DNA of 64,000 bases from Haloplanus salinus (GCF_003336245.1 NZ_QPHM01000001.1:682001-746000); one strand, 5' to 3'. Counted from the first letter of the stretch, positions 1 through 7,781 are shown. The notes: a model not told the origin generated them from the letters alone. Program-made: numbers and translations.

Positions 1-222
1 GCGGCGCCCAAGAACCCCCACACCGAGGACGAACTCTACTACGTCGTCGCCGGCTCGGGCAAGGTGCGGGTGGGCGACGACGTCCACGCCGTCGAACCGG
101 GCGATACGGTCTTCGTCGAGCGGGGACTCGAACACGACTTCTTCGACATCGCGGAGGACCTCGTCACGCTCGTGGTCTTCGCCGAGTCGTCGAACCCGAG
201 TTCGTACTCAATACGGGAGTGA
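1..222 (+). CDS. Cupin-domain protein, C-terminal part (5' end outside window)
   Basis: The gene is cut by the window edge; 73 C-terminal residues are visible. They form most of a small beta-barrel cupin: a His/Glu-containing first strand (NPHTEDELYY), a G-S-G turn, the classic PGDTVFVE turn and a metal-type His in GLEHDFF. Single-domain cupins of this size usually bind a metal or a small ligand; the substrate cannot be told from sequence. The tail overlaps the convergent membrane-protein gene by 15 nt. A clearly similar cupin (same ELYY, GSG and EHDFFDI motifs) lies at 5794-6126, so the two may be paralogues flanking the accessory patch. Confidence 0.85.
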   Translation, partial: AAPKNPHTEDELYYVVAGSGKVRVGDDVHAVEPGDTVFVERGLEHDFFDIAEDLVTLVVFAESSNPSSYSIRE

Positions 223-561
223 CTCCCGGAGCGCCGCCCCACCGACGAGACAGACCAGAAGCCCCGCGTACCAGACGAGGTGGGCGGGGCTGTCCGGCGA
301 GAGCCACGCTTCGACCGCGGCCATCCCGACGGCGTACGCGAGGAGCGCGCCGACGGCGAACGACGGGAAATCGACGCCCGCGACGCGTGCGAGTACCGCA
401 CCGACGGCGAGGGCGAGGAGGCAGACGACGACGAGCGTGACGGCATCGCCGACGACGGTCGCGAGACGCGTCCAGTAGACCGCCCGCGGCGGCCACAGGA
501 CGAGACCGGCGAGGAAGGTAGCGACGGCGCTTCGCGCCACGGCGCGACGGTGGAGGGTCAT
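208..561 (-). CDS. Small polytopic membrane protein, function unknown
   Basis: This gene encodes 117 residues when started at the ATG at 561 (MTLHRRAVARSAV), which is preferred over an upstream in-frame start because it directly precedes the first hydrophobic segment. Four hydrophobic stretches are visible: around AVATFLAGLVLW, VTLVVVCLLALAVGAVL, FAVGALLAYAVGMAA and HLVWYAGLLVCLVGG. They suggest a four-helix membrane protein with short loops. No catalytic motif or recognised family is seen. It converges on the cupin gene (15-nt overlap) and is divergent from the toxin-antitoxin pair. I assign no function. Confidence 0.7.
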   Translation of the reverse strand: MTLHRRAVARSAVATFLAGLVLWPPRAVYWTRLATVVGDAVTLVVVCLLALAVGAVLARVAGVDFPSFAVGALLAYAVGMAAVEAWLSPDSPAHLVWYAGLLVCLVGGAALRESLPY

Positions 562-645
562 CGGTGGCCGTTCGCCGCGGGGTGGGAAAACGGTAGGGGA
601 CGGCTGGTGTGTCACAGTCAGCCGAGGCAGCCCGACCGTATTTAC

Positions 646-672
646 ATATATCTGAAAAATACGAAGATATAT
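646..672. promoter_or_regulatory. 8-bp perfect inverted repeat over the TA promoter
   Basis: The arms atatatct (646-653) and agatatat (665-672) are exact reverse complements separated by 11 nt. The right arm sits 26-33 nt before the ATG at 698, where the TATA box of a leaderless haloarchaeal gene is expected. A repressor bound here would block TBP/TFB. Autoregulation by the HTH product of the first gene is inferred. Confidence 0.6.
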
Positions 673-697
673 TGAGCGCGGCAGCGTACGATCGGTA

Positions 698-1225
698 ATG
701 ACCGAGTTCGATCCGGTCCCGGAATCCGACGCGACGCAACGACGGTGGCACGAGGGAACGGATACGTTCGATCGCGTCTACGATGTCCTCCTCGGGGTGA
801 CATCGCCGACGGCGTACACGGAGGTCGCGGAGCGGGCGGACTGTTCGCCAAACGCTGCGAAAAAGCACCTCGAACGGCTGGCGGAGATGGGAATCGCCCG
901 CGCGGACCGGGAGAGTCGCCCAGCCACCTACGAACGGAACGAGGGCTATCTCGAATGGCAGGACGCCAGCCGGATTGCGACCGAACTATCCGTCGAAGCG
1001 ATCGTCGACCGCGTGGAAGCACTCGAACAGCAACGCACGGAGTACGAAGCGCAGTTCGGGACGGAGGATCCACGCACGGTTTCGGCGTTCGATCACGACG
1101 ATCACGAAACGATCCACGAACGAATGACTGCAGTTAGCGAGTGGCAGGGCGTGATTCGGGATATCCGGCTGTACGAACTCGCACGCCAGCTCTCCCAGAA
1201 CGATGGCCATCTGATTCCAGCCTAA
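698..1225 (+). CDS. HTH protein, probable antitoxin/repressor of a TumE-type TA pair (probably DUF7342)
   Basis: The 175-residue protein has an N-terminal winged-helix segment (about residues 25-75: VYDVLLGVTSPTAYTEVAER, then CSPNAAKKHLERLAEMGIA), followed by a charged helical part with a possible coiled coil (VDRVEALEQQRTEYEAQF). The layout fits a DNA-binding antitoxin or ArsR-like repressor. Its stop codon abuts the start of the next gene with no gap, so the two are translationally linked. The promoter carries a perfect inverted repeat at 646-672. The role as antitoxin is inferred from the partner; a plain transcriptional regulator is the alternative. Confidence 0.7.
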   Translation: MTEFDPVPESDATQRRWHEGTDTFDRVYDVLLGVTSPTAYTEVAERADCSPNAAKKHLERLAEMGIARADRESRPATYERNEGYLEWQDASRIATELSVEAIVDRVEALEQQRTEYEAQFGTEDPRTVSAFDHDDHETIHERMTAVSEWQGVIRDIRLYELARQLSQNDGHLIPA

Positions 1226-1666
1226 ATGGATCGCTCACGAGACGATGCGACGGGGCCACCGGACCGGCAGACGCTGTTTCTCCTCGAGCGACATCTGGCA
1301 TCGGATTCGCTCGTGGCCGAGACGACGTTCGATCCGGATGCGTACGAGCCGCGGCTGCTTCGTGGGCACCTCGACGCTGAACAGTATCCGTCCTCGGTGA
1401 CCGCTAGTCGACTCGATATCCGATGGTTCACGACGGGCGATTTCTCGTTTCACTACGCCGAGCACCACGAAGGCGGGGAACACTGGGAATGTCGCTGGGA
1501 TCGGCATCCGAACGCACACGACACCCGGTTGCATTTCCACGAACCGCCATCCGCGACCGAGGTTGTCGGCCTCGACCTCCCCGTACGCCACCCACTCGAC
1601 GTCTACTCGACGGTACTCACGGCGATAGCGACACGTGTCAAGACGCTGTGGTCGAGCGACGGCTAG
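1226..1666 (+). CDS. TumE-like toxin-family protein (DUF6516-type), probable
   Basis: The protein has 146 residues. Its centre holds the dense aromatic/His pattern of the TumE toxin family: FSFHYAEHHEGG, then HWECRWDRHPN and LHFHEPP. Such proteins usually sit next to a small HTH antitoxin, as here. The toxic activity of the family is poorly defined and no active site can be assigned. The start codon follows the stop of the HTH gene directly, so co-translation is expected. The 3' end overlaps the opposite-strand membrane gene by 29 nt. Family placement rests on motif resemblance rather than an alignment. Confidence 0.6.
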   Translation: MDRSRDDATGPPDRQTLFLLERHLASDSLVAETTFDPDAYEPRLLRGHLDAEQYPSSVTASRLDIRWFTTGDFSFHYAEHHEGGEHWECRWDRHPNAHDTRLHFHEPPSATEVVGLDLPVRHPLDVYSTVLTAIATRVKTLWSSDG

Positions 1667-1841
1667 CCACCAACAACGCCACCACCGAGACCAGCACGGT
1701 CGATAGCCAGACCGCCGTCGCCACCGGCGCGACGTGACTGAGGGCTAACCACCCGAGCAGGTAGCCGAACGGAGCGACGGCGACGACGACCGACGCGGCC
1801 GTGACGGGGTCGAGCGGGGCGAGGGAGGTACGAAGCGGCAT
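1638..1841 (-). CDS. Small two-helix membrane protein, function unknown
   Basis: Starting at the ATG at 1841, the gene encodes 67 residues (MPLRTSLAPLD...) with two hydrophobic segments (TAASVVVAVAPFGYLLGWLA and VATAVWLSTVLVSVVALLVA). Upstream in-frame codons lack hydrophobic or conserved character, so the shorter start is preferred. The 3' end overlaps the toxin gene by 29 nt in convergent orientation. No family is recognised. Confidence 0.55.
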   Translation of the reverse strand: MPLRTSLAPLDPVTAASVVVAVAPFGYLLGWLALSHVAPVATAVWLSTVLVSVVALLVASRRSTTAS

Positions 1842-2093
1842 ACACTCGGATGACGCGCCGCGCAGATGAACGCTGGGTCGCGACGGCAGTCTACCGGCCC
1901 GGGGACGGATGACACTTGGCGGAACGTTCACGCCGTTCCGCACGTCTGGCTATCAACAACTTTACTTGTTGAAACTAGAGTGTGGAAGACGCGCCATCCG
2001 ACGGTGATACGTTCGATCCCTCTCCAGTTTCGGGGCTCTGGTGTGCGTGTGACATGGATGTGCTCGGAGACACCCGCAGTGAACTACCCTACC
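1842..2093. other. Intergenic stretch with two hairpins beside the tnpB 3' end
   Basis: No gene is seen here. Two perfect inverted repeats occur: an 8-bp stem with 7-nt loop at 1919-1941 and a 7-bp stem with 6-nt loop at 1953-1972. The second lies about 120 nt past the tnpB stop and could be the right-end hairpin of the IS200/IS605-type element, with the tnpB guide RNA expected between it and tnpB. The exact element boundary is not determined. Confidence 0.4.
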
Positions 2094-3395
2094 CTACTCG
2101 CTCACGGTTGACGCCGTTCGCTCGTTGAGGGTAGGGCTTCCTGCTTCTACGACGCGCTTTGCAGACACCGAATCGGTGTCCGTAGGGAGCGCAGTCTCCA
2201 CAGGCGTTGACGAATCGCTCTGCGATTCGTTCGCCAACCAGAAATCGTTGATTTCTGGTGACGTTGCTTCGGAGTATCCCACTCCTACGTCTTCGAGACC
2301 GCGAGAAAGAATGTTCCACGCCGCGTTCGCGTCCCTGTCCGCCTCAAACCCGCAGGCGGGACAGGAGTGTTCACGGACCCACAACGGCTTGTCGGTCGAA
2401 ACGCCGCACGACGCGCACTCCTTGGTCGTCCCTCTCGGGTTGACCGCGACGAAGTGCGTTCCTTCACGCTCGCACTTGTATTCGAGCAACGAGAGGAACG
2501 TTCGCCACGCGGCAGACGCCGTGTTGCGGCTGTTCGACGGTGATTCCATCATCCCCTTCACGTTCAGGTCTTCGACCGCCACGAGGTCGTACTCCCGAGC
2601 GTAGTAGTTCGAGAGCTTGTGGAGGAAGTCACGGCGCTTCCGTCGAAGGTCGGCATGACACTCTGCAACGCGCCGTCGTTGCTTCTTGTAGTTGTTCGAC
2701 CCGTGTTCCTTCCGTGAGAGCGTCCGTTGCTCGCGCTCCAAGCGTTCGCGCTCGTCGGATAGGTCGAGCGACCCGACCGCCGTACCGTCGGTGTCGTGGG
2801 CGTACGTGCGAATCCCCACGTCGATACCGACGCATTTCTCGGGATTCTCAGGCGGCTCGGGCGGCTCCCGGTCCATTTCGACGCCGAACGTGGCGAACCA
2901 CTTGCCCGTCGGTTCCTTCTTGACCGTGACCTGTTTGAGCGTGGCGTCGTTAGGGATGGGTCGGTGGAGCCGAATCGGGATGTCTCCGAGTTTCGAGAGT
3001 GATAGGACAGTCTGACCGCCCTTCTTGTCGAGCTTGAAGCCAGACTGACTGTACGTGAAACTGCGGAACTCTCGTGGCGGTTTCCACTTGAGTTGACCGA
3101 CGCCGTAGCCGTTCTCCTTGAGTTTGGAGAGGCTGTTGAGGTTATCGAACAGCCGTTCTACGACGGTTTGGAGAACCTTCGAGTACACGTCCGAGAGACC
3201 GTCCCACCATTTCTTAAGATCGGGGAGTTCCGACCGAAGCGTGGTCATCGACGGCAGTTCGCCGTGTTCGTCTTGATACTCGTTGAGCCGATAGAGCGTG
3301 TGGTTGTACAGTTGCCTACAAATATCGCGGTGACGGTCCAACTCCTCTCGGTGGGCGTCGGACGGGTTGAGACGGTATTTGTAGGCGTAGTACAT
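2094..3395 (-). CDS. tnpB: TnpB, RNA-guided nuclease of an IS200/IS605 (IS1341-type) element
   Basis: The 433-residue protein is a full-length TnpB. It has an N-terminal OrfB helix-turn-helix region (YKYRLNPSD...), and a RuvC-like nuclease with Asp192 (IDVGIRTYA), Glu275 (VAVEDLNVKGM) and Asp355 (DRDANAA). A zinc ribbon between them has Cys327, Cys330, Cys345 and Cys348. All catalytic positions are present, so the nuclease is probably intact. TnpB uses a guide RNA made from the element's 3' end to cut DNA and helps the element persist. No tnpA lies beside it, so the copy would need a transposase in trans. It lies 3 nt behind a tiny ribbon-helix-helix gene. Residues after about 375 are a low-similarity tail. 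Confidence 0.95.
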   Translation of the reverse strand: MYYAYKYRLNPSDAHREELDRHRDICRQLYNHTLYRLNEYQDEHGELPSMTTLRSELPDLKKWWDGLSDVYSKVLQTVVERLFDNLNSLSKLKENGYGVGQLKWKPPREFRSFTYSQSGFKLDKKGGQTVLSLSKLGDIPIRLHRPIPNDATLKQVTVKKEPTGKWFATFGVEMDREPPEPPENPEKCVGIDVGIRTYAHDTDGTAVGSLDLSDERERLEREQRTLSRKEHGSNNYKKQRRRVAECHADLRRKRRDFLHKLSNYYAREYDLVAVEDLNVKGMMESPSNSRNTASAAWRTFLSLLEYKCEREGTHFVAVNPRGTTKECASCGVSTDKPLWVREHSCPACGFEADRDANAAWNILSRGLEDVGVGYSEATSPEINDFWLANESQSDSSTPVETALPTDTDSVSAKRVVEAGSPTLNERTASTVSE

Positions 3396-3398
3396 CCG

Positions 3399-3518
3399 CT
3401 ACTCTCGTTTCTCAATTAGTTCGTCCAGTTGCTCACGGATGAACGATGAGAGGTTGAGGTGGTTGTCCTCTATCCACTCGTCTTGATCCTCTCGGATGGT
3501 GATTGTCTTCCGCTTCAC
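3399..3518 (-). CDS. 39-residue ribbon-helix-helix (CopG-like) protein upstream of tnpB
   Basis: Beginning with GTG at 3518, this frame encodes 39 residues: a basic beta-strand (KRKTITIRED), then two amphipathic helices (QDEWIEDN, LSSFIREQLDELIEK). This is the ribbon-helix-helix DNA-binding fold. It ends 3 nt before the tnpB ATG, so the genes form one transcript. Short CopG-like ORFs in this position accompany some haloarchaeal tnpB genes. A role in repressing the element or controlling tnpB dosage is inferred. An alternative in-frame GTG four codons upstream would add a few residues. Confidence 0.75.
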   Translation of the reverse strand: MKRKTITIREDQDEWIEDNHLNLSSFIREQLDELIEKRE

Positions 3519-3539
3519 TGTGATGCACACTATGCACGT

Positions 3540-4074
3540 TACACATATGCCATCTTCGGTTGCATGGGCCTGTGGGCCGAGCGTCGAACGTGTTTGAAAA
3601 CTGTGCGGCGCTGTATCCCCTCCCTACTGCGCTACTCACTCGCTCCGCTCGTTGCGTTGCTCCTTAAGGAAGGGGGCTTAGCGCCTCAATTCAGCTAACT
3701 TTGGCTCTCCGAGGTTAGCACGGCTACCATATCGACCCGAGAAATAATAAAAAAATCGTCATGTCTGCGGGGCCGTGTCGCGATGAGCCGGGGGTAGTAC
3801 CGCGATGCGTTCGAGACCACCTCGAAAGCGTTTCGAGGAGTCCCCAGTCCAATCAGCCTGATCGCAACGGTATCTCTGCGACTGGCCACGTCCCCGGGTG
3901 TGCGGTGTCCGGGGAGGCGCCCGGCGAACACGCCGGTCCGTCATGGCCGGCGCCCCGTCGGTAGCGGCGGGTGTCCCGCTTCACCGGCCGTTTGAAACGC
4001 CTCCAATCGATCGCCTCTTCACATTGTCAAAACAAGATTATTAACCCATGCAACACAATGCGAAACGAAACTAG
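3540..4074. other. Gene-poor stretch: possible left end of the tnpB element plus the selO leader
   Basis: No convincing gene was found on either strand. Features visible are a CT-rich segment with a TTAA-centred palindrome (ccttaagg, 3662-3669), a 6-bp inverted repeat (gctaac 3694-3699 and gttagc 3714-3719), and an A/T-rich box gattattaa at 4036-4044 that probably serves as the selO promoter. Short ORFs here have unlikely composition and no recognisable motif. The hairpin could mark the left end of the tnpB element. Confidence 0.4.
4036..4044 (+). promoter_or_regulatory. TATA-like box of selO
   Basis: The sequence gattattaa lies 31-39 nt before the selO ATG in an otherwise GC-rich setting. 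This is slightly further than in a strictly leaderless gene, so a short leader is expected. Confidence 0.45.
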
Positions 4075-5469
4075 ATGGGCTTTTCATTTGACACTACATA
4101 CAAGCAGTTAGACTCGACTCTCTATTCGAGAGTAACCCCCGAAAGTATCGCTAATCCCGAAACGTTGATTCTTAACGACGGGCTGTGTGCTGATCTGGGA
4201 GTGGATACGGCGAAGCTCGATTCTGAAGTTCTAGCAGGCCAGGACCGCCTCGAAGAACCGATCGCCCAAGCGTATGCAGGCCACCAGTATGGACGTTTCA
4301 CCGTCTTGGGCGATGGGAGAGCGATGATACTCGGCGAACACGTACACGATGGTACTAGATACGACGTTCAACTGAAAGGGTCCGGTCGAACGCCGTACTC
4401 CGGAAGGGGCGATGGCAACGCAACTGTCAGCTCGATGCTCAGAGAGTATCTGTACTCGTATGCGATGCGGAACCTAAATATCAAAACGTCGAGGAGTCTG
4501 GCAGTCGTCGAAACCGACGACGCAGTCGAACGACGACGGACGGAACCCGGAGCCCTCCTCGTCCGAGTGATGAACAGTCACATCCGATACGGGACCTTCC
4601 AGTACGTTGCAAGCCAAGCATCCGACGAACTACGACGATTCACCGACTACGTTATTGACCGACACTACCCGCAGTTAAATGCAGAGGATCGTACGTACCT
4701 AGAGTTCTTCGATGCAGTCATGCAGTCATCGATCGAGATGGTCGTCGACTGGCTACGTGTCGGATTCATCCATGGCGTCATGAATACCGATAATATGAGT
4801 ATCGATGGGGAAACATTCGACTACGGACCCTGTGCTTTCATGAATTACTACGACGAGGGGACGGTCTTCAGCTCAATCGATAAGCACGGGCGATACGCAT
4901 TCGGAAACCAGCGACCTATCTTGCGGTGGAATCTCGAACGATTCGCGGAGGCACTCCAACCGCTGTGTACACAGTCACCGCTCACGTATGACGAACTCGA
5001 AGGCAAACTAGACGAATTTGAGGACCGATTTGACGCGCAGTACTACACGATGATGCGGAGGAAACTGGGGATCGACTCGGATGGCGAGAAAGAACTCGTC
5101 GATGAATTCCTGAAGTGGCTTCGCAAATCGAACGCAGACTATACCAATACGTTCCTCGAATTAGAGACGCCCGGTACGTTTGATGACCCGGCGTTTGCGA
5201 CTGCGGAGTTCGAGCGGCTGAGGAACGAACTGGCTGCTGTCGGCCTCGACGAGGGGTCGATGCAGGAAGCCAATCCGCGGTATATCCCCCGCAACTACCT
5301 GGTCGAAGAGGCACTGGATGAGTATCTCGAAACTGGGGATCTATCCAAATTCGAGAGGTTGTTGGCCGTGTTGGAAAACCCCTATACATCGAAGGATATG
5401 GGGTCACAGTTCCAGCAACCACCGCCACGGGAGTTCGATGCGGAGTATACAACGTACTGTAATACTTGA
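4075..5469 (+). CDS. selO: SelO family protein adenylyltransferase (YdiU/UPF0061)
   Basis: The 464-residue protein is a SelO pseudokinase, a family that transfers AMP from ATP to Ser, Thr or Tyr of target proteins in an inverted-ATP orientation. Family hallmarks are YAGHQYGRF, LGDGRA, QLKGSGRTPYSGRGDG (Lys101), TSRSLAVV, and FIHGVMNTDNMSIDGETFDYG. In the last, Asp239, Asn240 and Asp249 match the catalytic base and metal ligands of characterised SelO in spacing. The protein ends in T-Y-C-N-T, resembling the conserved C-terminal Cys of the family. The gene is visibly AT-richer than its neighbours and lies between a tnpB element and an integrase fragment, which points to recent transfer. Confidence 0.95.
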   Translation: MGFSFDTTYKQLDSTLYSRVTPESIANPETLILNDGLCADLGVDTAKLDSEVLAGQDRLEEPIAQAYAGHQYGRFTVLGDGRAMILGEHVHDGTRYDVQLKGSGRTPYSGRGDGNATVSSMLREYLYSYAMRNLNIKTSRSLAVVETDDAVERRRTEPGALLVRVMNSHIRYGTFQYVASQASDELRRFTDYVIDRHYPQLNAEDRTYLEFFDAVMQSSIEMVVDWLRVGFIHGVMNTDNMSIDGETFDYGPCAFMNYYDEGTVFSSIDKHGRYAFGNQRPILRWNLERFAEALQPLCTQSPLTYDELEGKLDEFEDRFDAQYYTMMRRKLGIDSDGEKELVDEFLKWLRKSNADYTNTFLELETPGTFDDPAFATAEFERLRNELAAVGLDEGSMQEANPRYIPRNYLVEEALDEYLETGDLSKFERLLAVLENPYTSKDMGSQFQQPPPREFDAEYTTYCNT

Positions 5470-5484
5470 GCGGATATTATCACA

Positions 5485-5743
5485 ATGAACGCCGTAATCA
5501 ACGGACGAGTACAGGTCGCAGCCGAAGAAGCCGGCCGTTCTGGACGTGTCTATCCACACTGCTGACGAGCGACCGCCGCCAGCTACCACGCCTACAGAGG
5601 TGCCGCTCCAAGCTCTGATGGGCTGGAGCGATCCGGCGACTGCACAAAACTACAGCCGTCTCTCGGGGACAGCAACGGCTGCTGCACCCCGTCGTGTCCA
5701 CCACGAGGAGGTGCTTCGCGAGCGTCGTTCGGTGGTTACGTGA
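5485..5743 (+). pseudogene. Tyrosine recombinase (phage/plasmid integrase) C-terminal remnant, stop and frameshift
   Basis: Conceptual translation from 5485 gives ...GRSGRVYPHC, then an in-frame TGA at 5563-5565, then RATAASYHAYRG in the same frame. A one-base shift then leads to VPLQALMGWSDPATAQNY and SRLSG, ending at 5743. These blocks match the C-terminal catalytic domain of haloarchaeal integrases: the H-x-x-R box (here PHC*R), the GWSD/GHSD box and the tyrosine nucleophile in AQNYSRLSG. The N-terminal two thirds are absent. The gene is therefore dead. Its position just after selO suggests that selO lies in or beside a decayed integrated element. Confidence 0.75.
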
Positions 5744-5793
5744 CCGATGCAGAGACCACGTTCGGCGGTCGTTCGCGGGAGCAGCGTACACCT

Positions 5794-6126
5794 TCAGAGC
5801 CCGTGGCCGAGGACGGAGTCCTCCGCACTCGCAAAGACGACGAGGGCCGTGATTTCGTCTTCGATGTCGAAAAAGTCGTGTTCGGCCCCCTGTTCCACGT
5901 AGACTACGTCACCCTCGTCGACAGCATACCGCTCATCTTCGACGTGGACCATCCCGGACCCGGAGATGATGTAGTAGAGTTCGGCAGTTTTGTGGGCCGT
6001 CTTTGGCTCGGGGTTGGGGTACTGTGCAAGTTCGACGCTCAGCGCGTCCTTGCTCAGTACTTCCAGGTAGTTCGTGTTTTCCCGTTCGAGTTGGTCGACT
6101 AAGTCGCTCGTCGAAACGTGGCTCAT
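5794..6126 (-). CDS. Single-domain cupin protein
   Basis: The start is set at the ATG at 6126 (MSHVSTSDLVDQLERENTN), because residues encoded further upstream are low-complexity and unlike cupins. The 110-residue protein has one cupin barrel: AHKTAELYY (metal-type His/Glu strand), GSGMVHVED, DEGDVVYVEQG and AEHDFFDIEDE. The N-terminal helix (DLVDQLERENTNYLEVL) precedes the barrel. It resembles the cupin at the window start. The ligand or reaction is unknown. It is followed downstream on the opposite strand by the integrase remnant. Confidence 0.85.
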   Translation of the reverse strand: MSHVSTSDLVDQLERENTNYLEVLSKDALSVELAQYPNPEPKTAHKTAELYYIISGSGMVHVEDERYAVDEGDVVYVEQGAEHDFFDIEDEITALVVFASAEDSVLGHGL

Positions 6127-6349
6127 CGGGAAATCCAACGCCTCCGTAGCCGATGAATACTTTGATTCCTCGGACACGCCGTCGCTGTCGAGGTCGTGCC
6201 CTCGCTGTTCCGGGCCAGAAGCGGCGTACAAGGTGCAGAGTGTCGTTCGGCAGTTGACGACGTGCCGGTCGGGGGTGGCTGCGTACACGACGAGGGAACC
6301 TGAACGAGCGGGACCGAAACGGTGCAACCCGGGAGTCCCCGATACGGAG

Positions 6350-7240
6350 TCAGGACCGCTCTACGTCGGTCGCCGGCGGATTCGACCCGTAGAGTGCGGG
6401 GACCCAGTTCTGGCTGTCGATCGCCGGGCGCTCGTAGTTGGGGTCCGTCTGTCGTTCGGGTAACTCGGTCGGTTCGGGCATGGTATCTTCGTACTCGATC
6501 TGCGAGAGGAGGTGACTGATGCAGTTCAGCCGGGCGTGTTTCTTTATATCCGCGTTGATCACGTGCCACGGCGAGTCGTCGGTGTCGGTGTAGGTGAGCA
6601 TCGCGTCTTTCGCCCGCGAGTACTCGACCCACCGCTCCCGGGCTTCGAGGTCGATCGGACTGAGCTTCCAGCGCCGTTTCGGGTCGTTGCTGCGCTTCTG
6701 GAAGCGTCGTTCCTGTTCCTCGTCGCTGATCGAGAACCAGTATTTGAGGAGGATGATCCCCGAGCGCACGAGCATCCGCTCGAACTGGGGGGCCGACCGG
6801 AGGAACTCCTGATACTCCTCGTCGGTACAGAAGTCCATCACGCGCTCGACCGTCGCACGGTTGTACCAGCTCCGGTCGAACAGCACCATCTCACCGGCCG
6901 CCGGGAGGTGTTCGACGTACCGCTGGAAGTACCACTGGCTCTGCTCGCGTTCGGTGGGCTTGCCGAGCGCGACGACTTTCACCACCCGGGAACTCGTCCG
7001 GCGAGTGATTCGGTGGATCGCTCCGCCCTTGCCGGCCGCGTCTCGACCGTCGAAGAGCACGACGACCCGGAGTCCCTGCTCTTTGACCCACATCTGGAGT
7101 CTGACGAGCTCTTCTTGGAGCCGCTCGAGTTCCCGCTTGTAGTGTTTCTTCTTAATCTTGCCACTTTTTTTGTACAGATCCTCCTCGTCGACAGTGGTCA
7201 GTACGGACTCCTCGGCCGGCAACACCGGATGCTCGGTCAT
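6350..7240 (-). CDS. ppk2: Polyphosphate kinase 2 (PPK2 family)
   Basis: The 296-residue protein (ATG at 7240, MTEHPVLPAEES) is a single-domain PPK2, which moves phosphate between polyphosphate and nucleotides. Motifs seen are the Walker A loop GRDAAGKGG (65-73), the basic lid region (HRITRRTSSR), the Walker B segment LFDRSWYNRA (120-129), and QFERMLVRSGIILLKYWFSIS. The length fits one-domain PPK2 enzymes; direction and nucleotide preference cannot be read. An upstream in-frame start at 7312 would add a tail without family character. It stands alone between the cupin and thiE regions. Confidence 0.93.
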   Translation of the reverse strand: MTEHPVLPAEESVLTTVDEEDLYKKSGKIKKKHYKRELERLQEELVRLQMWVKEQGLRVVVLFDGRDAAGKGGAIHRITRRTSSRVVKVVALGKPTEREQSQWYFQRYVEHLPAAGEMVLFDRSWYNRATVERVMDFCTDEEYQEFLRSAPQFERMLVRSGIILLKYWFSISDEEQERRFQKRSNDPKRRWKLSPIDLEARERWVEYSRAKDAMLTYTDTDDSPWHVINADIKKHARLNCISHLLSQIEYEDTMPEPTELPERQTDPNYERPAIDSQNWVPALYGSNPPATDVERS

Positions 7241-7438
7241 AGGAGCTACCGCTCCTCGTCTCGGCTGCTGGTCATCGGTGTGGACATCTCTAGAGAGAGA
7301 CAATGCGAGCACTTAGCTCTCTCCCCCACGGAGCGGCGGCCGTCCGGATTCGCTCGCCAGCGTGACGGCGGCCCCCCGGACGAGTGTTCCGGCGAGAAGC
7401 ACCGGGTCGGTCCTGACCACGGCGGCGGCCACCGGGGC

Positions 7439-7651
7439 CTAGCCGACGAGCAGACCGACGGCGGCGGTCAGAACGGTGCAGGGAAGCACCGTCGGTCGCC
7501 AGTCAGCGTGTCGTCGCCCGTGAGCGGTTCGGCAAGCGTCTTTCGGCTCGACCGACCCCGCATCCGAGACGCCGACGTTGGTTTTCTCCGCGTCTTCAGC
7601 GCGGTCCGGATCCGAGGTGTCCGCCTCGGCATCGTCATCTCGGTCGGCCAT
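7439..7651 (-). pseudogene. Uncertain small membrane-anchored ORF ending in an in-frame amber
   Basis: From the ATG at 7651 the frame encodes a 70-residue product: an acidic, Asp-rich N-terminus (MADRDDDAEADTSD) and a C-terminal hydrophobic segment (VLPCTVLTAAVGLLVG), then TAG at 7439-7441. The same frame stays open beyond the stop and continues with hydrophobic residues (APVAAAVV, VLLAGTLV) to a TAA near 7319. It may be a real 70-residue protein, a gene broken by a nonsense mutation, or a chance ORF. The 7241-7781 interval otherwise holds nothing I recognise. Confidence 0.3.
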
Positions 7652-7781
7652 CGATTCCCCGTTCGTGCATGTCGAACATGCGTCTGTGGCGTGTCCGGAC
7701 GACGTGTTGACGGAGTCGTCGGCACGCGGGCGGGTCGCTCTCGAAGCGCCCAAATGACGGCGCTCCAAAGGGCTGGTAGGG

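Noticed and set aside
3695-3964. Short ORFs on both strands before selO
   Set aside because: No motif, no promoter at the right place and random-looking composition.
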